Below the pieces are notes generated by a model. It was not told the DNA's origin, made no database searches, and saw nothing but the letters and a program-made list of their open reading frames with translations. A stretch of DNA of 64,000 nt from Mycobacterium sp. SMC-4 (GTDB taxonomy: Bacteria; Actinomycetota; Actinomycetes; Mycobacteriales; Mycobacteriaceae). Shown piece by piece: positions 1-8,665 of this stretch (positions within the stretch are counted from its first letter, which is position 1; each line of letters opens with the position of its first letter). The DNA lies in the NCBI RefSeq assembly GCF_025263265.1, contig NZ_CP079870.1:62001-126000 (forward strand), read 5' to 3'. Both the position numbers and the translations under genes were made by a program.

Positions 1-2698
1 TGATCGAGCCGTCCGGGTCGACCTCGGTGACTTCCCAGCGGTAGCCGTTGCGCACGAAATCCGTGGCGCCGAGGGCCAGGGTGCGATCGTTGTGTTTGGT
101 GAACACGAGGTCCCCGACGCTGGCGCGGGCCCCGGCCATCAACACCGCTTCGATGCCGGGGGCGCGGCCACCGAGTTCGGTCAGCCGGTGCAGCCGGGCT
201 CGGTCGTTGAGTTCAGAAACCAGCTCGTGGGTCGGCGCCAACAGCAGCGAGTGCTTGTCCTCAGCGATGTCGGCTTGCCATGCTTGGAACGCCATATCGG
301 AGGCGGCGGCTTGGGTGCCGACATGCACGCGCTGGGCATCGAGATAGAACGCGATCCCTGACGGGTCGCCGTCGCGCAGCGCGAGACCGGCTTGGGCTTC
401 GGAGGCTGAGGCGAACCGCATCACCTGGGACAAGGTGATCGCGCCATGTAGGTGGGCCAGGTCGCGCAGCACACCGCCGGCGCTGATCGAGGACAACTGT
501 TTGTCATCTCCGACCAGGCGCACGCTGGCGCCGCGCGCCAGCGCGACTGCGATCATCGACGCCAGCGCCAACGTGCCGGCCTTGCCGGCTTCGTCGACGA
601 TGATCAAGGTGTTCTCATCGATCGCGTCGTACCACTGACGGGCTGGGTCGCCGGGGGAGATGTCGGGATTGTCGGTGAGCCAGTTGAACTTATCGAGGGT
701 GTCACCGACTTCGACGTCGATCTCTTCACGCAACAATTGCGCGGCACTGGCGCTGGGGGACAACCCGATGACGGTGCCCCCGGCACCTTCCCAGGACCGG
801 GCGAGTGCGGCCATGGCGGTGGTTTTTCCCGATCCTGCCGGGGCCAAGGCGAGCATGACGCGCTGCCCGCGGCACGCCATTTCGCGGACGAGTTGGGCTT
901 GGCCGGCGTTGAGTTCGCGTCGGTGCGCGGCCTGGGCCAGTAGTTCGATTTCGACATCGGCGGCGGGCACGGTGCGGCCGTCGCGCAGTGTCGCGGCGGC
1001 CAGGATTTGCCGCTCAGCGGCCAGGATTTCGGGGCTGGTGTAGGTCTGCGATCCGGCTTGGCGATACACGCTGGACCCGTCGCGGCGGCGCAACACCGCG
1101 GGCTCACCGAGGTCGGTATCGGGACTGGATGCGTGCCGGACGCTGAGCGGTTCGCTCAGGGCGGCGTCAGTGATGAGTTCGGCGATGCCGTCGATTCCGG
1201 CGTGCCCGGTGACGCGGACCACCCGCAATGCTTCGGCCAGTACATGGGTGCGGTTCCAGGTGGCCCGCGCCGCGGAGACGGTGGCGATCACCTGGGCGGC
1301 GCGAGCGTTGATCCACCCTGCGGTGACCTCGGCCGGTGTCGTGGTGCGCCCGGCCAGTGAGCGGGCGATCATCGCGTTGACCGCTTCGTCGCTGCCCAGC
1401 AGGCCGACGGCTTGGGTGCGCCACTCTGCGCGTTGCTCGGCCAGCGAGCGGGGTTCGTGTTTGGCGTCGCGTGTGGCCAGGGTGGCTTGTTGGAACATCG
1501 CGATCGACTCCGGGGTGGTCGGCTCGCGGCCGTGGGCGGCCTGAAACTTCTTGGCCAGCACCGCATACTCGGCGTCGATGGCGGCCCGGCGCGAGGACCA
1601 TAGCTCGTTGAGTTCGCGGCTGACGCCGACGACTTCGCGGACCTCGCGTTTGCCTTCGCGGGCATCGCCGCGGGCGGCGAACCGCATCCCCAACACTTGG
1701 CCCAGGTAGGCCTCCAGGCGTGAGTTGTACAACTCCGATGCCGCGACCGTGGAGGCATACAGCGGGCGGCCATCGAGGGCGTACCAGCGCGCGATGCCGT
1801 CGGTGCCGCGGGCGCGGACCTTGTTGGATATCGCGACGTGGGTGTGCAGACCGGGGTCCGAGGCGCGGGTATCGCGGTGCAGAAACTCGGCGGTGATGAA
1901 CCCTTCGGTGTCGACTTGGGCGACGCCTTGGGCGCCGATGCGGGTGTAGGCGGCCTGATCTTGCAGGAAGTCCAGGGCGTCTTGGACGGCCTTGCTGTGG
2001 CATTCCTCGATCTGTTTGGCGATCGGCTCGGGGCACAGCGCGTACAGCGCGGACACACTTTTGACCGGGGTGAAGGTCATGTCATAGCCAGCGACCGAGG
2101 TGGTTTGGTCGCGGGTGCCGCGGGCGATGAACCCGGTCAGTTCACGCTCGTCCAAGGGTGCACGGCGGTGCTGTTCTTCGAACATTTCGGTGGCGATGTC
2201 GGTGCGCATCTGCGCCCGTACCGACTCGTCAATGGCGGCGTTCCAGTGCGCACCGACCGACAGGTTGTGGTCGCGATACGCCTCAGCGAGGCGCTGCTGT
2301 AACTCGGTTTCGCCGGCGTTGACCCGGAACGGGCGACCGAGGGTGGTCGCGGTCAGCGCCGAGTTCTTGCGTGCCCCTTGGGCAATGAGTTGCTTGGTCA
2401 ACGCCGAAGCGTTCGGGTGAACTCCCAGCCCGAACAGGGCCTTCATCTGGTCTTCGGTGACCTCGGAGCCCTCGGTCACCGACCACAGCCGGTCCCCGGC
2501 GTCGGTGCGTGTCCAGTTGTCTGACCCGGCCGACAGTCCGGCCAGTCCGCGTCCGCCCCAGCGGCCCGGTGTCTCGCCCTTGGAGGAGTAGTAGTCGCCC
2601 AACGATTCCGGGCCGTGCGTGCGGTCGTGGGCAGCCACCTGCCGCACCAGGTACAAGTACCCGGAGCCAGCGGTGAGCTTGTGGATGCCCGCATTCAC
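1..2698 (-). CDS. MobF-type conjugative relaxase-helicase (TraA/TrwC family), 3' end beyond window
   Basis: This protein would nick the transfer origin, stay bound to the DNA end and unwind the transferred strand during conjugation. The frame is open from a GTG at 2698 to the window edge (899 codons seen). The N-terminus (LTAGSGYLYLVRQ, YYSSKGETPGRW) is typical of TrwC-type relaxases. The metal-binding motif GLHTHVAISNKV lies near residue 283. The helicase part has a Walker A motif (APAGSGKTT, near residue 620) and a Walker B-like LIIVDEAGKAG (near residue 700). The C-terminus is outside the window. The gene is divergent from the coiled-coil gene at 2936, which is the usual place for a transfer origin. 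The family call is firm; the GTG start is inferred from where the conserved N-terminus begins. Confidence 0.93.
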   Translation of the reverse strand, partial: MNAGIHKLTAGSGYLYLVRQVAAHDRTHGPESLGDYYSSKGETPGRWGGRGLAGLSAGSDNWTRTDAGDRLWSVTEGSEVTEDQMKALFGLGVHPNASALTKQLIAQGARKNSALTATTLGRPFRVNAGETELQQRLAEAYRDHNLSVGAHWNAAIDESVRAQMRTDIATEMFEEQHRRAPLDERELTGFIARGTRDQTTSVAGYDMTFTPVKSVSALYALCPEPIAKQIEECHSKAVQDALDFLQDQAAYTRIGAQGVAQVDTEGFITAEFLHRDTRASDPGLHTHVAISNKVRARGTDGIARWYALDGRPLYASTVAASELYNSRLEAYLGQVLGMRFAARGDAREGKREVREVVGVSRELNELWSSRRAAIDAEYAVLAKKFQAAHGREPTTPESIAMFQQATLATRDAKHEPRSLAEQRAEWRTQAVGLLGSDEAVNAMIARSLAGRTTTPAEVTAGWINARAAQVIATVSAARATWNRTHVLAEALRVVRVTGHAGIDGIAELITDAALSEPLSVRHASSPDTDLGEPAVLRRRDGSSVYRQAGSQTYTSPEILAAERQILAAATLRDGRTVPAADVEIELLAQAAHRRELNAGQAQLVREMACRGQRVMLALAPAGSGKTTAMAALARSWEGAGGTVIGLSPSASAAQLLREEIDVEVGDTLDKFNWLTDNPDISPGDPARQWYDAIDENTLIIVDEAGKAGTLALASMIAVALARGASVRLVGDDKQLSSISAGGVLRDLAHLHGAITLSQVMRFASASEAQAGLALRDGDPSGIAFYLDAQRVHVGTQAAASDMAFQAWQADIAEDKHSLLLAPTHELVSELNDRARLHRLTELGGRAPGIEAVLMAGARASVGDLVFTKHNDRTLALGATDFVRNGYRWEVTEVDPDGSI

Positions 2699-2935
2699 CT
2701 GCCCAGCGCACCGATTTCTCACGACGAATCCAAGGCTGCTTTCCGCCGCCCCCGAACGGGCCGTGACCAAACCGTGACCTAAGTGCAAGAGGTGTGTGGG
2801 ACAAACGTGGGCTGGCAGATGGAGGTGCTGGTGGGAAGGGGTGTGGGGCGGAAGGTGGGCTGTAGTGAGACGTGATGGGGTAAGGGGGAGTTGGAGGCGT
2901 GATTACGTCAGCAGGGCTGGTTAGAGTCCGCAACC
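2699..2935. promoter_or_regulatory. Divergent intergenic region, candidate oriT and promoters
   Basis: This 237-bp gap separates the divergent relaxase and coiled-coil genes and holds no gene. It contains a short direct repeat (CCGTGACC, twice within about 20 bp near 2760-2780) and a G-rich plus strand from 2795 to 2900. MobF relaxases usually nick next to their own gene, so oriT is the likely content. No nic sequence could be recognised, so this is inference from position. Confidence 0.35.
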
Positions 2936-3505
2936 ATGGGCAAAGCAACGACGAAATCAGGGAATCTGCAACGGGCTTTGGAGGCGCGGCGTCGCGCGAA
3001 TGCTGAGAGGGAGGCGCGGGAGCGCGCGATCGTGCAATCGCTCAAGGAGTTCCTCGACGAGCTGGACAAGCTGGAGCACGCCGAGCAGTCCGCAGCTAAA
3101 GATGAGGCGGCGGCGCGGACCAGGGCCGAGGAACAGATCGCCCGGATCGAAAGTGAGTTGAACGAACGGCTGGAGCGGATCCGGCAGAGCGCGCAGGAGA
3201 AGGCGACGACGATTCGGCGGACGGCCGGCGCGGCAGCACAGGTGATGCGCACCAACGGCGAAACAATCGCCAGCATCGCCGCACAGAGTGGTCAGACGCA
3301 GACGCAGGTGCGAGAACTGTTGCGCCTGGCCGACACTGAGCAGCACGACGCCGGCGAACAGACACCGCAGGACGCGCACGCCGAGAATTCGGCGACGGTC
3401 CCCAATGGGGGCGCCGATACCCCGGCGTCGCTCAGCGAAGCGGCGCAGATGAGTGAGGGGGTCGCGGCGGTGGATGATCCGGCGACCGAGGCGCTGAGCG
3501 CCTGA
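2936..3505 (+). CDS. Coiled-coil protein divergent from the relaxase, possible relaxosome accessory
   Basis: The 189-residue product has a basic start (MGKATTKSGNLQRALEARRR) and a long, highly charged Glu/Arg/Lys/Ala helix over residues 15-105 that should form a coiled coil. A short helix-turn-helix-like stretch follows (GETIASIAAQSGQTQTQVRELL, split as GETIASIAAQSG and QTQTQVRELL, near residues 108-130). The tail is acidic and disordered. Such small coiled-coil/HTH proteins beside actinobacterial relaxases are plausible oriT-binding partners, but no named family was recognised. The gene ends 11 bp before the next plus-strand gene, so the two are probably co-transcribed. Confidence 0.7.
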   Translation: MGKATTKSGNLQRALEARRRANAEREARERAIVQSLKEFLDELDKLEHAEQSAAKDEAAARTRAEEQIARIESELNERLERIRQSAQEKATTIRRTAGAAAQVMRTNGETIASIAAQSGQTQTQVRELLRLADTEQHDAGEQTPQDAHAENSATVPNGGADTPASLSEAAQMSEGVAAVDDPATEALSA

Positions 3506-3516
3506 CGGGCAGTCGC

Positions 3517-4065
3517 GTGAGTACCCCCAGTCGGCGGCGACAGGGCCGCGACTTGGTGGTCGACCCGATACGTCATGGCAGTGAGATCGCACGGTTCTTC
3601 GCACACGTGGTGCGTGGTCCGGGGCGACAGGACTGCTGGCTATGGACGGGCGCCATCGGATCAGATGGGTACGGGCGCTTCGCATTGCGGCGTGGCGGCT
3701 GGCGGCACGTGATGATGGTGCGGCCGCCGCGCTATGCGCTGGCGGTCGCACGGGCGGGGCAACCGCTACAGGGGGATGTGCGGGCACTGCACGAATGCGA
3801 CGTCACCCTGTGTGTGCGAGTGGTGGGCGCCGAGGAGATCGCGGCCGGGGTGCGTGCGCACGTGACCGCGGGCACCCAGCAGGAGAACATGGAACAGATG
3901 GCGGCGCGGGGCCGCGGCGGTGGCCGGCCGCGCGTGATCGCGCGGGGCGCGGGTCTGCGGGCCCGACGCGAGCGTGCGCTGGCGCTGCGGGAGGCGGTGC
4001 GGTCAGGGTGGGACTCGGCCGCAGTGGAGGCGGCCATGCTCGGAGGTCAGCCACGGTTGTGGTGA
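3517..4065 (+). CDS. HNH-endonuclease-like small protein, probably degenerate
   Basis: The 182-residue product resembles the HNH_3-type endonucleases of phages and plasmids. It has CWLWTGAIGSDGYGRF near residue 40, then LHECDVTLCVRV near residue 91 and a GTQQENMEQMAARGR tail motif. In functional relatives the Cys-rich segment is followed by a Pro-x-His motif. Here that part reads VVGAEEIAAGVRAHV, so catalysis is uncertain. The C-terminal 50 residues are Arg/Ala-rich and may bind DNA. The start is GTG at 3517, 11 bp after the upstream gene, and a strong hairpin follows the stop. It may be a nicking or homing-type nuclease or a repurposed DNA-binding protein. Confidence 0.65.
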   Translation: MSTPSRRRQGRDLVVDPIRHGSEIARFFAHVVRGPGRQDCWLWTGAIGSDGYGRFALRRGGWRHVMMVRPPRYALAVARAGQPLQGDVRALHECDVTLCVRVVGAEEIAAGVRAHVTAGTQQENMEQMAARGRGGGRPRVIARGAGLRARRERALALREAVRSGWDSAAVEAAMLGGQPRLW

Positions 4066-4087
4066 CCGGGAACGGGTTTCAAGCATT

Positions 4088-4120
4088 CGACGGGTGCAGG
4101 GTCAGACTCTGCACCCGTCG
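4088..4120. terminator. Hairpin terminator between convergent genes
   Basis: A perfect 12-bp inverted repeat (CGACGGGTGCAG, then CTGCACCCGTCG) with a 9-nt loop lies 22 bp after the stop of the HNH-like gene. It sits between that gene and the convergent reverse-strand gene ending at 4215. There is no long T-run, as is usual in actinobacteria. It could act in both directions. Confidence 0.7.
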
Positions 4121-4214
4121 GCGTTTGCATGGTGAGAGTCACCGGCAGGGGGTCATCGGAGTTGTGCGAGTGACAGCGGTTCGCGGCGCGGAGGCGACGG
4201 TGGTGGATCGGCAA

Positions 4215-4487
4215 TTATCGGATGCGCCACTCGTTGATGTGGTCCACCACCGTGACAGTCGCGCCGTGGTCATACCACTGGTGAGTGCCGTCGGTGAAGC
4301 TCAAATCTGTCGAGTACGTGGCATCCGGGACTGGCATACTCCAGCGGCGCCGGACGACCCGCCCGTCGGCGAGTACGTCGCCTTTGGCGACGAATGCTGC
4401 CAGCTTGACACTGCTCGTGTCGTTCTCTCGGGTGTGCCGTGCGGGTTCATCGGCCGCGTTGGCGGCGGTCGCAGGCGGGATGGTCAT
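4215..4487 (-). CDS. Small conserved hypothetical protein downstream of the DpdA-like gene
   Basis: The 90-residue product begins MTIPPATAANAADEP. Its middle and C-terminus (GDVLADGRVVRRRWSMPVPD, then LSFTDGTHQWYDHGATVTVV) look like a small beta-rich fold. The start chosen is ATG 4487, preceded by AAGGA at suitable spacing. It lies 29 bp downstream of the DpdA-like gene on the same strand, so it is probably in that operon. No family was recognised. Confidence 0.6.
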   Translation of the reverse strand: MTIPPATAANAADEPARHTRENDTSSVKLAAFVAKGDVLADGRVVRRRWSMPVPDATYSTDLSFTDGTHQWYDHGATVTVVDHINEWRIR

Positions 4488-4516
4488 GGGAGGGTTCCTT
4501 CCGATTCGGTGGTGGT

Positions 4517-5302
4517 TCAGGCGGCGTCGAACAGGCTCATCTGTCCGGAGGGCGTGATGTCCAGGACGCGTTCGCGCCAGGCCAGGGCGTAGGGCAGGCA
4601 GTTGTTGCACGCGGCGTGCGTGTGCCCGGGAAGCGGCTCGCTCATTCGCGCTGCCCAACTCCACGCCATTGAGTCGGCGCTGAGGACTCTGTGGCCGTAG
4701 CGCTTGAGGCCCGAAAGCTTCAAGCCGTACGCGTGGAGTGGGATGTCGGGGTCGTGGCGCTGGATGGTGGACAGGATCACGTCGATCTCGGCGCTGGCCT
4801 GGCGGCGGCACATCGTGCCGACGCCGACGAGGAAGCAGTCGGACAGGTCGACGCCGGCGGCGTAGTACATGTCGACGCAGCGGCGATAATCGTCAGGCGT
4901 CCAGCCCTGCAGAACCGGGACGTAGGGCACATCCCAGTCGGGGCCGGGCCAGAGGTCCTGCAATTCTTGGAAGTTGTCGATGGTGCGGCGCTGGTGTTCA
5001 CGCACGCTCAGTCCGGTGCGGGCGATCTGTTCGGGCTCGCACATCCAGTCGCCGGGCGAGGCCCATTGGAGGTTGCCGATCTCCTGGTCGTAGCGCCAGA
5101 CCGCGGCGTTGTAGTCGCGGGCGGTGGTGCGCCATTGCCCGTACATCGATAGTTCGGTGAATCCGCCGGAGTCCAGCGCCCATCCGGTGAGCGCACGCGG
5201 GAAGCTCTTGCGGGGTGCCAGGCGGCGGTGGGAGATGAACAGCGGGACGTTGGCTTGGCCGAGCCAGCGCACCTCGCTGGTTCCGAGATAGAAGTACTTC
5301 AT
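4517..5302 (-). CDS. DpdA-like TGT-fold protein (queuine tRNA-ribosyltransferase-like)
   Basis: The 261-residue product begins MKYFYLGTSEVRWLGQ and carries LDSGGFTELSMYGQW near residue 44. This matches the active-site DSGGF region of tRNA-guanine transglycosylases and of DpdA, which inserts 7-deazaguanine bases into DNA. The C-terminus has a His/Cys cluster (HTHAACNNCLPYALAW) that could hold zinc. Phage and plasmid relatives of this size are known as queuine-transferase-like or DpdA-like. It follows a truncated cytosine methyltransferase on the same strand, which suggests a DNA base-modification group. No preQ0 synthesis genes are present, so the base would come from the host. ATG 5302 is chosen because AAGGA precedes it and the conserved region begins there. 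Confidence 0.72.
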   Translation of the reverse strand: MKYFYLGTSEVRWLGQANVPLFISHRRLAPRKSFPRALTGWALDSGGFTELSMYGQWRTTARDYNAAVWRYDQEIGNLQWASPGDWMCEPEQIARTGLSVREHQRRTIDNFQELQDLWPGPDWDVPYVPVLQGWTPDDYRRCVDMYYAAGVDLSDCFLVGVGTMCRRQASAEIDVILSTIQRHDPDIPLHAYGLKLSGLKRYGHRVLSADSMAWSWAARMSEPLPGHTHAACNNCLPYALAWRERVLDITPSGQMSLFDAA

Positions 5303-5348
5303 GGCGGCGGTCCTTCGTTTCTGCGGTGGCTGGGCTGTGGGGTCGGCG

Positions 5349-5381
5349 CCCGGTGGGGGGTGGGGGGAGCACCCCACCGGG
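5349..5381. terminator. G/C hairpin between methyltransferase remnant and DpdA-like gene
   Basis: A perfect 10-bp inverted repeat (CCCGGTGGGG and CCCCACCGGG) with a 13-nt G-rich spacer fills most of the 86-bp gap between the methyltransferase stop and the DpdA-like start. On the reverse-strand transcript it could be a terminator or attenuator. Its placement inside a likely operon makes partial termination plausible. Confidence 0.45.
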
Positions 5382-5388
5382 TGGCTTC

Positions 5389-6177
5389 TCAGGCGGTGGG
5401 TTGGAGCGTTTCGCCGGTGACGGTTTCGACGACCAGACCCACCAGGTCACGGGCGGCTGGCGGCGTGACGGCGTTCCCTGCCAGCCGCACCTGCTCGCGC
5501 CTGGTGCCGACCATCCGGTAGCCGGTCGGGAAGTCCATCGCGGCGGTGATCTCGCGGGGCTCCAGCATCCGGAAGTAGACATCGTTGATGTCGATGGTCG
5601 GTGGCGGCGTGGGGACGGGGCCGCGGTTGAGCAGTCCGTGGCGTTCGAGGGTGGTGACCGTCGGCAGCGGCTGGTCGACGGTGCTGTTGCCGCCGGAGCC
5701 GTAGAAGCTCGTAATGAGTGGTCGGGGGGCGTCGGCGTAGACGAGGCCGTGGTGGTTGCCCGAGGCGGTGACGGTGGCCAGCGGCTCGGCCACGGAGCGG
5801 GCATCGCTGGATCCGCCGCGCAGCTCGGCGACGAAGGCGGGGAAGGCGATTCCGTCGTTCTCGCGGGTGGTGCGGGTCGGGATCGGCTCGCTGGTCGGGA
5901 CGGCTTCGGTGCGCCAGGTGCCGCCGGTCGGGACCAGCAGGCCGGTCTCGTTGCGGGTGGTCATGGTGCGGGCCGGTTGATCGACCGGGACGGCGGTCTT
6001 GCCATCGCGTCCCTCGACGGGGACCAGCATCGGGGTCCAGAACCGTTCGATTCCGGCGGCGATGCGGGCCATCGTCTTGTCGGCCAGCGGGCGCGTGCGG
6101 TCTCCGATGCGGGTGCCCGTCAGCGACCAGTCGATGATCTCGGCGGCCGGCCACATTCCCGCTGACGCGAAATTCAA
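5389..6177 (-). pseudogene. C5-cytosine DNA methyltransferase, C-terminal part only
   Basis: The readable part matches the C-terminal half of Dcm-type cytosine-5 methyltransferases. It has a WPAAEIIDWSLTG region, a target-recognition region with repeated PLPTVTT-type segments, FRMLEPREITAAMDFP and the closing motif RLAGNAVTPPAARDL. The SAM-binding motif and the catalytic Pro-Cys segment, normally the first 150 or more residues, are absent. Similarity stops at about 6155, where the sequence abruptly becomes another truncated gene on the opposite strand. The gene is therefore broken by a rearrangement and cannot be catalytic. It lies directly upstream of the DpdA-like gene on the same strand. 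Confidence 0.85.
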
Positions 6178-6595
6178 GATCTCCGTCTACGCCGGCCACG
6201 CCAATCCCGCCTCGATCAAGATCCTGCAGGAACTCGGCGCCGACAGCGTGAACCCGGTGGGCGACCTGAGCCGGCCCATGCTGGGCGCCATCCGCCGCAA
6301 TGTCGATGTGCCTCTTGACGTCTGGGCCGAGACCTTCGAGTCGTTCGGTGGGATGAACCGGCTCTGGGAGGCCGGCGACATCGCCCGCGTCGCCGGCCCG
6401 GTCTACTTCAAGATCGAGCCAGGTGAGTCCGAGGCCGTGATGTACAACGGCTGGGTCCGGCCGGAGTTCCACGAGGAACTCATCCGCCACAAGGTGCGGC
6501 ACGCAGCCATCCTCAACGAGTTGGTGGCCACCAGCACCCCCGACGTGGCCGTCTCGCCTCGGCCCCGGCTGGCCGCTGCGGCGCTGACGAACTGA
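6157..6595 (+). pseudogene. C-terminal fragment of an unidentified protein, probably TIM-barrel-like
   Basis: An open frame enters from the rearrangement near 6157 and ends at 6595. The readable part begins near KFKISVYAGHANPASIK and continues through LGADSVNPVGDLSRPMLGAI and VPLDVWAETFESFGGMNRLW. The alternating strand-helix pattern with G-A-D and polar strand ends suggests the last strands of a TIM barrel. I cannot name the family. The N-terminus is missing, mirroring the loss in the neighbouring methyltransferase. It is 8 bp upstream of the acetaldehyde dehydrogenase and probably belonged to the same catabolic operon. Confidence 0.7.
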
Positions 6596-6603
6596 CGTCA
6601 CGG

Positions 6604-7554
6604 ATGCACACCACGCGAAGGCGCCCCGCTGCCGCGGTCATCGGCTCCGGGAACATCGGCACCGACCTGATGTACAAGCTGCGACGGTCGGAGGTGCTCG
6701 ACATCGCGGCCATGGTCGGAATCGACCCGCGCAGTGACGGTTTGGCCCGCGCAGCGGGCCTGGACGTGGCGACCACCGCTGACGGGGTGGAAGGGCTGCT
6801 GGCGATGAGCGTCTTCGATGACGTCGACGTCGTGTTCGACGCCACCAGCGCCTACGCCCACCGCCACAACGACGCCCGGCTGGAACCCACCGGCCGGCTC
6901 GTCGTGGACCTGACCCCCGCGGCCATCGGCCCGTACGTGGTGCCCGCGGTCAACCTGTCCGGGTTGGCCGGTCAGCGCAATCTGAACATGGTGACCTGCG
7001 GCGGCCAGGCGACGGTGCCGATCGTCGCCGCGCTGTCGCGGGTCACCCGGGTGCACTACGCCGAGATCGTCGCGTCCATCTCGTCGCGGTCGGCAGGCCC
7101 CGGCACCCGGGCCAACATCGACGAGTTCACCCAGACCACCGCGCGCGCACTGCAAACGGTGGGCGGCGCCGCGCGCGGCAAGGCGATCATCGTACTGAAC
7201 CCGGCCGAGCCGCCGATGATCATGCGCGACACCGTGGCCGCACTGGTGTCGAGTGTGGACCACGCGGCGATCAGCGCGGCGGTCACCGCCATGGTGCGCG
7301 ATGTCGCCCACTACGTCCCCGGTTACCGGCTGCGTCAGGACGTCCAGTTCTCCACCGTCACGGCAACCGATCCGCGCAGAAGACTTGTCCCCGAGTCGGA
7401 TCGGACAGCTGACCTCACCCACGTGACGGTGTTCCTGGAGGTGGAGGGGGCCGGCGACTACCTGCCGCCTTACGCCGGCAACCTCGACATCATGACGGCG
7501 GCTGCGGTCCGGGTGGCCGAGCACGCAGTCTCCGGTGCGGGGGTGACGTTGTGA
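6604..7554 (+). CDS. Acetaldehyde dehydrogenase (CoA-acylating), MhpF/HsaG type
   Basis: It converts acetaldehyde, CoA and NAD+ to acetyl-CoA, the last step of meta-cleavage pathways. The 316-residue product has an N-terminal Rossmann motif ([12 protein letters not shown]), the catalytic Cys in [10 protein letters not shown] (residue 132) and conserved [14 protein letters not shown]. Length is normal for the family. The stop overlaps the GTG start of the aldolase by 4 bp. In this family the two enzymes form a complex that channels the toxic aldehyde. The upstream fragment ending at 6595 suggests the operon's original promoter has been lost. Confidence 0.93.
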   Translation: MHTTRRRPAAAVIGSGNIGTDLMYKLRRSEVLDIAAMVGIDPRSDGLARAAGLDVATTADGVEGLLAMSVFDDVDVVFDATSAYAHRHNDARLEPTGRLVVDLTPAAIGPYVVPAVNLSGLAGQRNLNMVTCGGQATVPIVAALSRVTRVHYAEIVASISSRSAGPGTRANIDEFTQTTARALQTVGGAARGKAIIVLNPAEPPMIMRDTVAALVSSVDHAAISAAVTAMVRDVAHYVPGYRLRQDVQFSTVTATDPRRRLVPESDRTADLTHVTVFLEVEGAGDYLPPYAGNLDIMTAAAVRVAEHAVSGAGVTL

Positions 7555-8555
7555 AGGACGGCCTCTACATCCAGGACGTGACCCTGCGCGACGGGATGCA
7601 CGCGATCGGGCACTCGTTCACCCTCGACGATGTGCGCCGGATCGCCCGGGCGCTCGACCAGGCCGGCGTCACCGCCATCGAAGTGGCCCACGGTGACGGT
7701 CTGGCCGGCGGCAGCCTGACCTACGGAGCCGGCGCCCACAGCGACGCCGAGTGGATCAGCGCCGCGGCGGAGGTCATCGACAACGCCCGGCTGACCACCC
7801 TGCTGCTCCCCGGCATCGGCACCGTCGACGACCTGCGCGCCGCGGTGGATCTCGGCGTCACGTCGGTGCGGATCGCCACCCACTGCACCGAGGCCGACAT
7901 CGCCCGCCAGCACATCGGCACCGCAGTCGACCTGGGCCTCGACGTGGCCGGCTTTCTGATGATGGCGCATCTGACGGATCCGGAAACGCTGGCGGCCCAG
8001 GCGAAGATCATGGAAGACGCCGGGGCGCGCTGTGTGTATGTCACCGACTCCGGCGGCCGGCTCACCATGGCCGGTGTGCGCGACCGGGTTCAGGCCTACC
8101 GCGCCGCACTCGACCCGAGCACCACCATCGGGGTGCACGCGCACCACAACCTGGCTCTGGGCGTGGCCAATTCGATCACCGCCGTCGAGCAGGGTGCCCA
8201 TCGGGTCGATGCGTCCCTGACCGGGCTGGGCGCCGGGGCGGGCAACTGCCCGTTGGAGGCGTTCATCGCGGTGGCCGAACTCAACGGCTGGCTGCACGGG
8301 TGCGATCTGTTCGCCCTGATGGACGCGGCCGACGACCTGGTGCGCCCGCTGCACCAGCGCCCGGTGCGGGTGGATCGCGAGACCCTCACGCTGGGCTATG
8401 CCGGGGTGTATTCGAGCTTCCTGCTGCACGCCGAACGGGTTGCCGTCGACATCGGTGTCGACACCCGGGACCTGCTGGTCGAGGCCGGCCGCCGCGCGAT
8501 GGTGGGCGGCCAGGAAGACCTGCTCACCGATCTCGCGCTGGACATGAGGAGGTGA
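7551..8555 (+). CDS. 4-hydroxy-2-oxovalerate aldolase, MhpE/HsaF type
   Basis: It splits 4-hydroxy-2-oxoacids into pyruvate and an aldehyde. The 334-residue product begins with the family signature ([17 protein letters not shown], with the Arg-Asp pair at residues 13-14) and carries the metal ligands in [15 protein letters not shown] near residue 200. GTG 7551 is used and overlaps the dehydrogenase stop, which indicates translational coupling. Together the two genes convert a C5 hydroxy-keto acid to pyruvate and acetyl-CoA. No ring-cleavage dioxygenase, hydrolase or hydratase is in the window, so the pathway is incomplete here. Confidence 0.93.
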   Translation: MKDGLYIQDVTLRDGMHAIGHSFTLDDVRRIARALDQAGVTAIEVAHGDGLAGGSLTYGAGAHSDAEWISAAAEVIDNARLTTLLLPGIGTVDDLRAAVDLGVTSVRIATHCTEADIARQHIGTAVDLGLDVAGFLMMAHLTDPETLAAQAKIMEDAGARCVYVTDSGGRLTMAGVRDRVQAYRAALDPSTTIGVHAHHNLALGVANSITAVEQGAHRVDASLTGLGAGAGNCPLEAFIAVAELNGWLHGCDLFALMDAADDLVRPLHQRPVRVDRETLTLGYAGVYSSFLLHAERVAVDIGVDTRDLLVEAGRRAMVGGQEDLLTDLALDMRR

Positions 8556-8665
8556 AGAGTCGCTTTCTCCACCGTGCTCAGCGATCGGTCGCCGGGCACC
8601 TGGAAACGGATCCAACGCGGATCCGCCCCCCTACGATCGTCCCAAGCCACGAGAGATGAAACACC

